Positions 43,872 to 51,933 of a stretch of DNA of 64,000 bases are shown here, piece after piece. The DNA is taken from positions 1-64,000 of the forward strand of contig DAOMNQ010000005.1 of assembly GCA_035443945.1 (NCBI GenBank), given 5' to 3'. Made by a program: the position numbers and the translations under genes. Positions within the stretch are counted from its first letter, which is position 1. Every line of letters begins with the position of its first letter. Under the pieces are notes generated by a model. That model was given only the letters and a program-made list of their open reading frames with translations. It was not told the DNA's origin and ran no database searches. Source of the stretch: CAADGN01 sp035443945 (GTDB lineage: Bacteria > Planctomycetota > Phycisphaerae > Phycisphaerales > UBA1924).

Positions 43872-44362
43872 GCCCGCTCCTCGCGCCGACCCGGGAACGC
43901 CGCGTCAAGCACCACGATCAGGTTCATCATCCCCGCGATGCACGCGAAGAGCGTCCCCAGTTCGTTCATCTTCCCAAGGCTCTTCGTCGCCGGTGGCCGC
44001 TGACCACCCAGCGCCGGCATCAGCCGCCCCGTCCCATCCCGCGTCTCGTCCGGGTTCGCCGAACGCAGCGCCCCCGTCCGAGGGTCGATCCCCTTGATCC
44101 TGTTCTGGTGCACGTAGTCCGTCCCGAACGCCACAGGCCCCACCAGCGCCTGCCCCACGAACCACCACCGGTCCTCCTTCGAGTCCACCACGTCAATCCC
44201 GCCTACCAGCAGACCGGTCAGGAACAACCCCAGCACACCCGCACAAATCAGCCCCGCACGCTTCCGCTCTCCCAGAAACCAGTGCCCCGCCCCTGGAAAC
44301 GCGAGCGCAAGGATCGCGGCCAGCGCATCGAACCGTTGCGGCGTGTCGGCGGTGGTCGGCAT
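43868..44362 (-). CDS. DUF6677-type membrane protein
   Basis: The 164-residue protein has the string ALAFPGAGHWFLGERKRAGLICAGVLGLFLTGLLVGGIDVVDSKEDRWWF split over two helices, characteristic of DUF6677, and a C-terminal helix (LFACIAGMMNLIVVLDA). ATG 44362 is preferred; codons upstream of it encode low-complexity Pro/Ser text. The function is unknown. Confidence 0.8.
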   Translation of the reverse strand: MPTTADTPQRFDALAAILALAFPGAGHWFLGERKRAGLICAGVLGLFLTGLLVGGIDVVDSKEDRWWFVGQALVGPVAFGTDYVHQNRIKGIDPRTGALRSANPDETRDGTGRLMPALGGQRPPATKSLGKMNELGTLFACIAGMMNLIVVLDAAFPGRREERA

Positions 44363-44602
44363 GGGGGTGGCGGGGAGGGCTGAGGAGGTGTGGCGGTGGC
44401 GCGGGTTGGAGGCTAGGTTTGGCGCGTCCCCGGGATGCGGGGGAAGGGGTGTTGACAGCACCGTGACGGTCGGTAGTGTACCGCGTTTTCCGGGCCGGGC
44501 TTCGCGGCGGGCCTCGCCAGGGTCGCCCGGAGGACCGGTGGAGCGGGTGTGGATGCCCGGGATTCGGGCCGGAAGCGGCCCCGAGAAATGGGAAGGTGAG
44601 TC

Positions 44603-44836
44603 ATGGCTGCGGAACAGCTTCTGGCGGAGTGCGGGACGGTCGATCTCGGCGTGCCGTGGTGGCGGGTGGGACCCCTTCCCCTCGGAGGCGAGGACGACGA
44701 CGACATCGACGAGGAGTTCGATGACGACTTTGAGGATGATGACGATTACGACGACGATGAACTCGCCGACGATGAGGACGAGTTCGAGGACGAGGAAGAG
44801 TTCGACGATGACGAGGAGGAAGAAGAGGAACTGTGA
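44603..44836 (+). CDS. Highly acidic small protein
   Basis: The 77-residue protein starts with an ordered-looking head (LLAECGTVDLGVPWWRVGPLPLGG) followed by about 48 residues of almost only Asp/Glu with interspersed Phe/Tyr. The tail resembles the acidic tail of RNA polymerase delta or DNA-mimic proteins, but no family is recognised. GGAAGGTGAG lies just before ATG 44603. It is followed 48 bases later by the conserved planctomycete ORF at 44885. Confidence 0.7.
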   Translation: MAAEQLLAECGTVDLGVPWWRVGPLPLGGEDDDDIDEEFDDDFEDDDDYDDDELADDEDEFEDEEEFDDDEEEEEEL

Positions 44837-44884
44837 CGCGCCGTGACGGGTTCACACCCGCTCCGGCGCGGGGAGGACCTGACC

Positions 44885-45310
44885 ATGGCGGCCGAGCGTC
44901 GGCGCGAACGCGAAGAACCCGCACCCAGGCGCGATCGCCGACAGACCGTCGTTGATCGCCGACTCGACCCCGAGACCGGAGGGGCCGAGGCGGTCGTCAC
45001 GGGGCTTGAACGCCGCCGGGGACCGGGCCGACGACTCAGCGACTTCCGAAAGGCCGCCGAGGAAGGCGAGATGAACAAGGAGCAGTTCCTGTTCCTCATG
45101 GCCATCGACGCCTTCAAACGCGCCAACAACACCTGGTACCCCAGTTGGACCGACGTGCTCGAGGTCGTCCGCCTCCTCGGCTACCGCAAGACACTCCCCA
45201 GCGAACTCCGCATCGAGTCCGCCGAGGACTGGCAGGAACCCGCCGATTCCCCCGCCAACGTCCGCCCCCAACGCTGGGGCGAACGCTTCGAACCACGCGA
45301 AGCCGCCTGA
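44885..45310 (+). CDS. Conserved planctomycete hypothetical protein
   Basis: The 141-residue protein has a charged, disordered N-terminal half (RREREEPAPRRDRR...) and a conserved C-terminal half starting MNKEQFLFLMAIDAFKRAN and continuing YPSWTDVLEVVRLLGYRKT. I recognise this core as recurrent in Planctomycetota, with unknown function. GGAGG lies 8 bases before ATG 44885. Confidence 0.8.
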   Translation: MAAERRREREEPAPRRDRRQTVVDRRLDPETGGAEAVVTGLERRRGPGRRLSDFRKAAEEGEMNKEQFLFLMAIDAFKRANNTWYPSWTDVLEVVRLLGYRKTLPSELRIESAEDWQEPADSPANVRPQRWGERFEPREAA

Positions 45311-45367
45311 TCCGTCGACCCGACGCCATCCACAGCCTTGCAACGGCCACGCTCAGAGCCGAGGCCT

Positions 45368-46027
45368 TCAGGCCTCGCCTACGCGCCGCCGCCGTGCCCC
45401 AAGCGCCCCCAGCGCCAACACCGCCAGCGTCCCCGGCGCGGGTGCGTGATCCGTCCGGATCTCGATGTTGTCCATGAACGCGCTCTGGAAGAACGGGTTC
45501 GCACCCGCCCGGAACAGCACCGACGAAAACATCTCCCCGTGCCCCGCGACGAACTCCACCCGCGTCGGTGGGTCCACCGAGATGTCCGAGTTGCCCAGGT
45601 ACCCGTACGCCGACCCCAGCAGGTCGCCAAGCCCGTCCAGCCCCGAGTAAGCGTGAATCTCCGCCGTGTCCTGGTCCTGCCCGAAGTCCCCGAACTCGAT
45701 CGAGATCGACGCCACCGGATGGCTGAACGACATCAGGAAGTAGTCATCCTTGAAGTAGTTGAACGTGGGTGAAAGGTGCTTCGAGCCCCAGCCATCGGGC
45801 ACCGACTCGCCCGACGAGTCCCATACCGTGAACTTCTCACCGCTCGTCCGCTTGATCAACGCCGCGAACCCGTCGTGCGCCAGCAGCAACGCGGTCTTGT
45901 CGCCCGCCGAGCGGTTCGGGTTCCCCGACAGGTCCTCGAAATCGAAGACGATCGTGTCCGCCGCGGCGATCCCCGCGGCGAGCGAACCAGCGAGCGCGAA
46001 ACACACGGCGGCCGGGAGCCGATTCAT
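45368..46027 (-). CDS. PEP-CTERM-like exported protein
   Basis: The 219-residue protein has a signal peptide (AAVCFALAGSLAAGIAAA), a beta-rich body with FDFEDLSGN and SPTFNYFKDDYFLMSFS, and a C-terminal sorting signal: HAPAPGTLAVLALGALGARRRR, i.e. PAPG, a hydrophobic helix and an Arg cluster. This is the PEP-CTERM/exosortase type. The body resembles lectin or carbohydrate-binding domains seen on such proteins. GGGGAGG lies 7 bases before ATG 46027. Confidence 0.82.
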   Translation of the reverse strand: MNRLPAAVCFALAGSLAAGIAAADTIVFDFEDLSGNPNRSAGDKTALLLAHDGFAALIKRTSGEKFTVWDSSGESVPDGWGSKHLSPTFNYFKDDYFLMSFSHPVASISIEFGDFGQDQDTAEIHAYSGLDGLGDLLGSAYGYLGNSDISVDPPTRVEFVAGHGEMFSSVLFRAGANPFFQSAFMDNIEIRTDHAPAPGTLAVLALGALGARRRRVGEA

Positions 46028-46121
46028 GGCCTGGCCTCCCCAAAGCGAAGTGCCCACCCGCGGCGTGCACGCCCACCGCGTCCACGCCCGGTCCGTCCAT
46101 ACTACCGATACGGACCGCCGG

Positions 46122-46775
46122 TCAGCGCGGGTTCCGGCTTTCCGACCTTCTCGCACGTTCCGCCCGAACCGCCTCAACCGCCAGCCCGATCGCTGCGGGC
46201 AGGTCGTCGTTCACGATGAAACGATCGTAAACCCCGCCGCCACGGGCATCTGCGATCTCACGCCGGGCCTCGGCGAATCGCCGGCGGATCGCCTCCTCCG
46301 GCTCGCGCTTCCGGGCACGGAGCCGCTCCAGCAGCGCATCCTCGCTCGGCGGCAGCACGAACAGCCCGAACGCCTCCGGCAGCGCCCCTTTCACCTGCCG
46401 CGCACCCTGTACGTCGATCTCCAGGATCACCAGTCGGCCACGGGCCAGTTGCTCCTCCACCCACCGCCGCGGCGTGCCGTACTTGCGCCCGAACACCTCC
46501 GCCGACTCCAGGAACTCCCCGCCCGCCCGCATCCGCTCGAACTCCGCGTCGCTCACGAAGTGGTAGTCCACCCCTTCCACGTCCGCGTCCGTTTTCGGCC
46601 GTGTCGTCGCCGACACCGAGAAGACCGAGTCGGCGATCGACCGCTCCACCCCCCGCGTGATCGACGTCTTCCCGACCCCCGAAGGCCCCGAGATGATCAG
46701 CAGCATCCCGTCCGGCGTGTCAGTCGGCAGCGTCCGCCGCGCAGCCCCCGCACTGTCCCGCTCGCCCGCGCCCAT
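46122..46775 (-). CDS. gmk: Guanylate kinase
   Basis: This enzyme phosphorylates GMP to GDP with ATP. The 217-residue protein has the P-loop ISGPSGVGKTSI, the GMP-binding SATTRPKTDADVEGVDYHFVS, VFGRKYGTPRRWVEEQL and ILEIDVQGARQVK. ATG 46775 follows a leaderless-type TATGCT; a longer in-frame start at 46817 lies upstream of that promoter and is unlikely. Confidence 0.95.
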   Translation of the reverse strand: MGAGERDSAGAARRTLPTDTPDGMLLIISGPSGVGKTSITRGVERSIADSVFSVSATTRPKTDADVEGVDYHFVSDAEFERMRAGGEFLESAEVFGRKYGTPRRWVEEQLARGRLVILEIDVQGARQVKGALPEAFGLFVLPPSEDALLERLRARKREPEEAIRRRFAEARREIADARGGGVYDRFIVNDDLPAAIGLAVEAVRAERARRSESRNPR

Positions 46776-46783
46776 GAACAGAC

Positions 46784-46789
46784 AGCATA
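46784..46789 (-). promoter_or_regulatory. Leaderless-type -10 (TATGCT) for gmk
   Basis: On the minus strand TATGCT ends 8 bases before ATG 46775, the same hexamer and spacing as at 22437. Confidence 0.5.
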
Positions 46790-46811
46790 CCCCCCGCCCG
46801 CGCACCCCACT

Positions 46812-46872
46812 CCACACCCTCGGAGCGACACCCTCGGAGCCACACCCTCGGAGCCGCGGGCTTCAGCCCGCG
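46812..46872. repeat. 14-base direct repeat x3 followed by a hairpin
   Basis: Three tandem units of about CCACACCCTCGGAG (46812-46853, one with CGA for CCA) are followed at once by a CGCGGGC/GCCCGCG hairpin with a 4-base loop. It lies between gmk and the PEP-CTERM-like gene. Confidence 0.75.
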
Positions 46873-46924
46873 CACGCCCCCACCCGCGCACGACGCGGGC
46901 CGACAACCGTTCCCGCCGGTTCCG

Positions 46925-47563
46925 CTATCGCCGCCGCCGCATCGCCACCAGCGCACCCAGCGCGAGCGTCGCCGCCCCACCCGGCGCGGGAACGCACTTC
47001 ACGTAGAAGTGCATCGGGTCCGAGTCCGCGTACACCCCGTTCGAGTCCCACGCCACCAGCGTCAACTGGTACAGCCCCGGCCTGTTCACCATGAACTGCT
47101 GCCCGTGCGGGTGCCCGTCGAACCCAACGTGGAAACTCCGGCCCTCGCGCGTCGCCGCCGAGAACTGCGCCACGTTCTCCAGCACGTTCCCGTGACGCTC
47201 CGCCCACGCCACGTCCGCCTTCCGCGGCGAGCCGACATGCTCGAACCCAGCGAGTTCGTACCAGAAGTCCCCGCCGTCAAGCCGACCGGTCGCCGCGTAG
47301 AAGTCGCTCGAGAGCGTGCACTCCGCGCCCACCTGCCACCCTGCGAAGTCCCCCGACCCCCACACGAAGAACGTCTCCCGCGTCACGCGATCGTCGTCGT
47401 GCAGCAGCCAACCGTCGCCGTCGATCGAGAAGTGCTCCTCGCCCGCGTAGTACCCGACCGCCATCAGCGTCTTCCCGGCCAGCGTGTCGATGGTGACGTG
47501 GTTCTCGTGCGCAAACGCCGAACCGGCAACGCCCGCGACCGCGAGCAGAGCGAAAGTACGCAT
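46925..47563 (-). CDS. Exported protein with PEP-CTERM-like tail
   Basis: The 212-residue protein has a short signal peptide (RTFALLAVAGVAGSAFA), then a His-rich start HENHVTIDTLAGKTLM and a beta-rich body with FFVWGSGDFAGWQVGAEC. The tail VPAPGGAATLALGALVAMRRRR is a PEP-CTERM-like sorting signal. A comparable class of secreted His-containing proteins occurs in this phylum; metal binding is possible but not shown. GGAGA lies before ATG 47563. Confidence 0.8.
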   Translation of the reverse strand: MRTFALLAVAGVAGSAFAHENHVTIDTLAGKTLMAVGYYAGEEHFSIDGDGWLLHDDDRVTRETFFVWGSGDFAGWQVGAECTLSSDFYAATGRLDGGDFWYELAGFEHVGSPRKADVAWAERHGNVLENVAQFSAATREGRSFHVGFDGHPHGQQFMVNRPGLYQLTLVAWDSNGVYADSDPMHFYVKCVPAPGGAATLALGALVAMRRRR

Positions 47564-47673
47564 CGTTCTCTCCAAGTGAATGGTGACGACGAGACAACAC
47601 CGCCACGGCCCCGATCGGATCGCGGCCTGCCAAACCATGCCACGGTTTTCACTACGTGCAAGCCGATTCCACA

Positions 47674-48613
47674 TCAAGAGTGGGCAGGCGGCCCATCCAG
47701 ACACCGCACAAGCGACGCCATCCGCACCGGAACCCCGTTCGCAACCTGCCTCAGGATCAGCGACCGCTCCGAGTCCGCAACCTCCCCGTCCAGTTCCAGG
47801 CCCCGGTTCACCGGCCCGGGGTGCATGACGACCGCACCCGGCTTCATCCGACGCGCCCGCTCCGCCGACAGCCCGCACGCCGCCCGGAACTCCCGCAGCG
47901 ACGCGAACGCCGGCGACGCCTGCCGCCCCGCGTCCCCGTGACGCTCGAACTGCACACGCAGCATCATCACCGCGTCCGCCCCCGGAAGCACCGCATCGAA
48001 GTCGTGCTCCACCCGCACCCGCGGCGCCAGCGCGGCCAGCGACGGCGGCGCGAGCGCGGGCGGACCCACCAACGTTACCGACGCCCCGAGCGCGCTCAGC
48101 CCGAACACGTTCGACCGCGCCACGCGCGAACTCACCACGTCGCCCACGATCCAGCGTCTCCGACCGGCCCATCGCGTCCGCCAGCGTCAGCGCGTCCAGC
48201 AGCCCCTGCGTCGGGTGCTCATGCCGACCGTCCCCCGCGTTCAGCACCGCGCACCCCACCCGCCGGGCGATCATCTCGACCGCGCCGCTCTGCGACGCCC
48301 GCACCACCAACGCATCGACCCCCAGCGCCTCCACCGTCCGCGCCGTGTCCGTCAGCGTCTCGCCCTTGGCGTGGCTCGACCCCGCCACCGGCAGGTCGAT
48401 CACCTCCGCCCCCAGCCGGAGCGCGGCGATCGAAAAACTCGTCCGCGTCCGCGTCGAGTTCTCGAAAAAGAGCGTCCCCACCGTCCGCCCTGCCAGCCGC
48501 TGCGGCAGCGAACCCGACGCCGCCGCCGACCGGAACGCCATCGCCTCGCGCAGGATCGCCCGGATCTCATCCGCCGGCAGGTTGTGCAGCGTCAGCAGGT
48601 GCGGCGAGGGCAT
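47674..48613 (-). pseudogene. pyrB: Aspartate carbamoyltransferase, frameshifted
   Basis: This enzyme catalyses the committed step of pyrimidine synthesis. The N-terminal half from ATG 48613 has the carbamoyl-phosphate motif FFENSTRTRTSFSIAA, SSHAKGETLTDTART and HEHPTQGLLDALTLADAMGRSETL. The C-terminal half is in another frame and has IVGDVVSSRVARSNVFGLSALG, the aspartate-binding MMLRVQFERH and MHPGPVNRGLELDGEV. The shift lies near 48155-48165. The total is one base over a multiple of three, and about six residues usual between GRSE and IVGD are missing, so a small deletion is likely. A TACACT -10 lies 8 bases before ATG. Confidence 0.9.
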
Positions 48614-48621
48614 GTGCACGG

Positions 48622-48627
48622 AGTGTA
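48622..48627 (-). promoter_or_regulatory. Leaderless-type -10 (TACACT) for pyrB
   Basis: On the minus strand TACACT ends 8 bases before ATG 48613, the same as for nuoG. Confidence 0.5.
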
Positions 48628-48658
48628 GAGGCTATCCCGTAACCTCGGAGAACCGATC

Positions 48659-48735
48659 TCACCACAGAGGCACAGAGGGCACCGAGGCAGGAATTCTTGG
48701 TTTCTTCTCTCGGTGCCTTCTGTGCCCTGTGGTGA
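48659..48735. repeat. Intergenic inverted repeat with 27-28-base arms
   Basis: Arms 48659-48686 and 48709-48735 (TCACCACAGAGGCACAGAG... and its near-exact complement) are separated by a 22-base AT-richer loop. It lies between pyrB and the broken lipoprotein gene. Confidence 0.8.
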
Positions 48736-48811
48736 ATCACGGGTTTGGGGATAGGTTGCAGGTAGGAGAACACCAGACGGGTCTGTGCCTCACCCTCCTG
48801 TCACGCCTCGC

Positions 48812-49830
48812 TCACTCCCGACCCGGCGAAGCCTCCGCCTGTCTCGCCGGGAACGGATCCCGCATCGCCGCACCCAGCGAGTCACCCGCACCCAGCGCAC
48901 TCCGTGCCCGGCGAGGGGACTCCGCGCCCGGTGCGGCCGCCTCCGCCCGAACGGTCCCCGATGGCTCAGGCCACACGATCCACCACGCCGGCGGCGCGGC
49001 GAACGCGCCCGCCTCACCGTCCGCTTCACCTACCGGCTCCATCGTCTCCATCCGCGGCGGTGGGGGGGTCGGCGCACGCGCAGGCTCCACCGTGATGAAC
49101 ACCGTCTCACGCCGCATGACCTCGTCGTTGAACGGGTCCCGCGTCGGCGGCAGCCAGACCTGCCCCCGCTCGCCGACGCCTGCACCTTGGTCATGGTTCC
49201 GACAGTCGCGTCGCCCACCGGCTCGTTCACCGGCGCGACCGTCGGTTCGATCGGCCGCGGCGAAGCCTCGCGCCGCGCACGCTGCTGCCGCTGCGGCTCC
49301 GGGGGCAGGTAGTACGGCTCCGGCGTCGGCACCACGCCGATCGCCCACGGCTGCGTGTGCTCCACGCGCCACGAGGTCCAACCCGTCCGGCGCAGCCACA
49401 CCGTCGTCGTCTGGTCCAGCGGCGAAGTCGTCTCCCCCAGCGTGAACACCGGACGGGTCACGTCCACCTTCGCACGGTCGCTCCGGACCCAGATGCGCCC
49501 GATGTGGTACGTCGGCAGGTGTGCCGTCTCGTCCGTCAACGCCCGTGCGTTCGGCCCCGCCGCCTCCACGGTCGCCAGGTACCACTCACGCTTCAGACCC
49601 GCCGGCAGGTTGAGCGCATACTCCTCCGTCGGCGGCGGGTAGTGCTCCACCGACCACCGCGCCGCCGCCGCCATCAACGCCGACAGCGTCGCCCCGTTCG
49701 GATCCTCGTCCGGGGTCGCCGCCACGCCCAGCGACGACGGGTAACTCGTGTGGTGGACCGTGTTGCACGCCCCCGCGGCCAGGGCCAGCGAGAGCAGCGC
49801 AGCGTGCATCCCTGCGGTTCGTGCCTTCAT
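48812..49830 (-). pseudogene. Exported lipoprotein-like protein, frameshifted
   Basis: From ATG 49830 the first frame gives a signal with a lipobox-like LAAGAC, then a body with MAAAARWSVEHYPP and VWLRRTGWTSWRVEHTQPWAIGVVP, up to TMTKVQASA. The sequence then continues in another frame with GQVWLPPTRDPFNDEVMRRETVFITVEPARAP and a Pro/Ala/Glu-rich tail to 48812. The shift is between 49170 and 49190, in a GC-rich run, with one base too few for a continuous frame. The function is unknown. It is divergent from ubiX. Confidence 0.7.
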
Positions 49831-49863
49831 GCTCCCTTCGATCGGCGCAATGCCCCGCTTTCC

Positions 49864-49869
49864 TAGAGT
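49864..49869 (+). promoter_or_regulatory. Leaderless-type -10 (TAGAGT) for ubiX
   Basis: TAGAGT ends 5 bases before GTG 49875, with no Shine-Dalgarno. Confidence 0.45.
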
Positions 49870-49874
49870 TGCCC

Positions 49875-50555
49875 GTGATCCGAGACCCCAGCAGCGAAAC
49901 CGGTCGATTCGTCCTCGGCATCACCGGCGCCTCCGGTGCGGCCTACGCCCTCCGCCTGCTGGAACTCCTCCTCAGGGGCGGGCACGAGGTTCATCTGGTC
50001 GTCAGCGACTACGGCCGCCGCCTCCTCGCCGACGAGGCCGGCGTCCGCACCATCACCCCCGAAGGTCTTCTCCCCCATCTCGTCTCATCCACCGACCCCG
50101 ATCCACACCCCCGCAGCGACCGGCCGCGCGAGCCTCGCCACCTCCCCGGCCGCCTCGTCGTCCACCCCAACAAGGATGTCGGCGCGGTCATCGCCTCCGG
50201 CTCCTTCCTCCACCGAGGCATGGTCGTCCTCCCCTGCTCCAGCGCAAGCCTCGGCGCCATCGCCTCCGGCAGCGGCAGCAACCTCCTCACCCGCGCCGCC
50301 ATGGTCTGCCTCAAGGAACGAAGACCACTCATCCTCTGCCACCGCGAGACCCCCCTGAGCCTCATCGACGTCGAGAACATGCGCACCCTCACCCTCGCAG
50401 GCGCGACCGTCTGCCCCACCAACCCCGGCTTCTACCTCCACCCCCAGCGCGTCGAAGACCTCGTCGACTTCATCGTCGGCAAGACCCTCGACCTCCTCGG
50501 CGTCGAGCACGGGCTGAAGACGCGGTGGGAGGGGACAGAGTACGACGCAAGGTGA
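49875..50555 (+). CDS. ubiX: UbiX-family flavin prenyltransferase
   Basis: This enzyme joins dimethylallyl phosphate to FMN to make prenyl-FMN, the cofactor of UbiD decarboxylases. The 226-residue protein has the N-terminal ITGASGAAYALRLLELL, the catalytic-region Ser/Glu segment PCSSASLGAIASGSGSNLL and VCLKERRPLILCHRETPLS. It has an insertion (HPRSDRPREPRHLPGR) before NKDVGAVIASGSF. GTG 49875 is preferred because the fold begins directly after it and it follows a leaderless-type -10. In Planctomycetes ubiX often serves menaquinone synthesis, which fits the UbiA-type gene elsewhere. Confidence 0.92.
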   Translation: MIRDPSSETGRFVLGITGASGAAYALRLLELLLRGGHEVHLVVSDYGRRLLADEAGVRTITPEGLLPHLVSSTDPDPHPRSDRPREPRHLPGRLVVHPNKDVGAVIASGSFLHRGMVVLPCSSASLGAIASGSGSNLLTRAAMVCLKERRPLILCHRETPLSLIDVENMRTLTLAGATVCPTNPGFYLHPQRVEDLVDFIVGKTLDLLGVEHGLKTRWEGTEYDAR

Positions 50556-50575
50556 GTGAGAGCGCCAGGACCGCT

Positions 50576-51784
50576 TCACGCGGTGGGCTCGATATCCGAT
50601 TCGATAGCCTGAATCACGCCGTCCGCAAGAAACACTCGCGCGTAGTTCCTGCCTGTGATCTCGCGGAGGATGCCGTGTTCGACCAAACGATCAACGTACC
50701 GCTGGGCCTGCTGCACGCGCACGCCGAGTCTCTGCGCCACGTCCCCCGTCCGAACAGCGGGCCGCTCAAAGAGAAAGTCCGTCAGTTCCCGCAGGCGGGC
50801 CGTTGATCGTTCTTCCGTGACCAGATCGGCGTAGGTACGGCGCAGGTCGAGCATCCGCCGTGCCCGCGCCACCCCGTCATCAGCCTGCGCCGCGACCGCG
50901 GTGCAGAAGAATCTCACCCAGTCGGACCATGCGCCCTCCGTGCTCACGCGCCGAAGCAGCAGAAAGTAATCCTCCCTGTTCTTGTCGAAGAACGGGCTGA
51001 CATAGACCAACGGCCGCGAGAGCAGCCCGCCACGACAGAGCGACGCGATGATCAGCATCCGCCCAAGCCGACCGTTCCCGTCGGCGAACGGGTGGATCGT
51101 CTCAAACTGGTAATGCGTGAGGGCCGCAGCGATGATCGGCGGAACCCATCCGGGCGGCTCGCGCAGAAACTTCTCGAGTGCGTCCATGCACGGCGGCACT
51201 TCGTGCGCAGGCGGCGGCACGAACGCTGCGTTGTCAAACCCCGAGCGTTCGCCCTGAATGTAGACCTGGCCTTCACGGTACTGCCCCGGTGACTTGTCCG
51301 ATCCCCGAACCCCGCCCGACATCAGAACCTTGTGCATGCTCTTGATCAGCCACTGGCCGAGCGGCGCCGATGAGTTCAGCGCGACCTCCATCGCGCCGAG
51401 GTAGTTGCGCACCTCCCGGGAGTCGTCCGTCGACGCGACATCCGCCTGGTCAAGGGCGATGTCCTCGGCCGACGCGATTGTGTTCTCAATGCGAGACGAC
51501 GCCTGCGCCTCACGAAGCCTGAACGGATTGGCCAACAACTGGGCGTTCGGGAGTGTCTCCGCTATGCCGTCGAGACGAACAAGTCCCTTCAACGCGGCTT
51601 CAAGTTGCGGGTACACCTCCCCAAGAAGTGTTTGCCGAACATGCTCAGGGGGAAGGGGATCGGGGACAAAGGCCTCCCCGCTGAAAGCAATGGCCTTCGG
51701 AACTCCCCCTACGAATCGGAGTTCCGTGCCCTCGGTTCGGACCAGACGCCCCGGGAAAGGGCTTGTGAAGTCGCTGGTCTGCAT
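50576..51784 (-). CDS. Fic/DOC-family protein with C-terminal HTH
   Basis: Fic enzymes transfer AMP (or related groups) to hydroxyl side chains of target proteins. The 402-residue protein contains an N-terminal inhibitory motif ASSRIENT (S-x-x-x-E-N, class II self-inhibition, about residues 94-101), the Fic core HPFADGNGRLGR (about 235-246) with catalytic His, and a C-terminal winged HTH (AVRTGDVAQRLGVRVQQAQRYVDRLVEHGIL). Four ATTGAACAG boxes overlap and precede the start, so the HTH probably represses its own gene. No separate antitoxin gene is adjacent. Confidence 0.93.
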   Translation of the reverse strand: MQTSDFTSPFPGRLVRTEGTELRFVGGVPKAIAFSGEAFVPDPLPPEHVRQTLLGEVYPQLEAALKGLVRLDGIAETLPNAQLLANPFRLREAQASSRIENTIASAEDIALDQADVASTDDSREVRNYLGAMEVALNSSAPLGQWLIKSMHKVLMSGGVRGSDKSPGQYREGQVYIQGERSGFDNAAFVPPPAHEVPPCMDALEKFLREPPGWVPPIIAAALTHYQFETIHPFADGNGRLGRMLIIASLCRGGLLSRPLVYVSPFFDKNREDYFLLLRRVSTEGAWSDWVRFFCTAVAAQADDGVARARRMLDLRRTYADLVTEERSTARLRELTDFLFERPAVRTGDVAQRLGVRVQQAQRYVDRLVEHGILREITGRNYARVFLADGVIQAIESDIEPTA

Positions 51785-51874
51785 TGAACAGAATGATACC
51801 CATTTGTGCCAAGATTGAACAGTTCAGGCCAAAACCGTTCAATCGACCCCGAATATGGTCTTGAACTGTTCAAT
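51783..51874 (-). promoter_or_regulatory. Operator array of ATTGAACAG boxes before the Fic gene
   Basis: Four copies occur in 92 bases: ATTGAACAG at 51783-51791 (overlapping the start codon) and 51814-51822, and inverted copies ending TTCAAT at 51836-51843 and 51866-51874. The DNA is AT-rich compared with its surroundings. The arrangement fits cooperative autorepression by the Fic protein's own HTH. Confidence 0.65.
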
Positions 51875-51933
51875 TCCATTCCTCGATCTGTATCTGGGGG
51901 TTGAGCGGACCCGAGGCCACTCAATCTAGGGGG

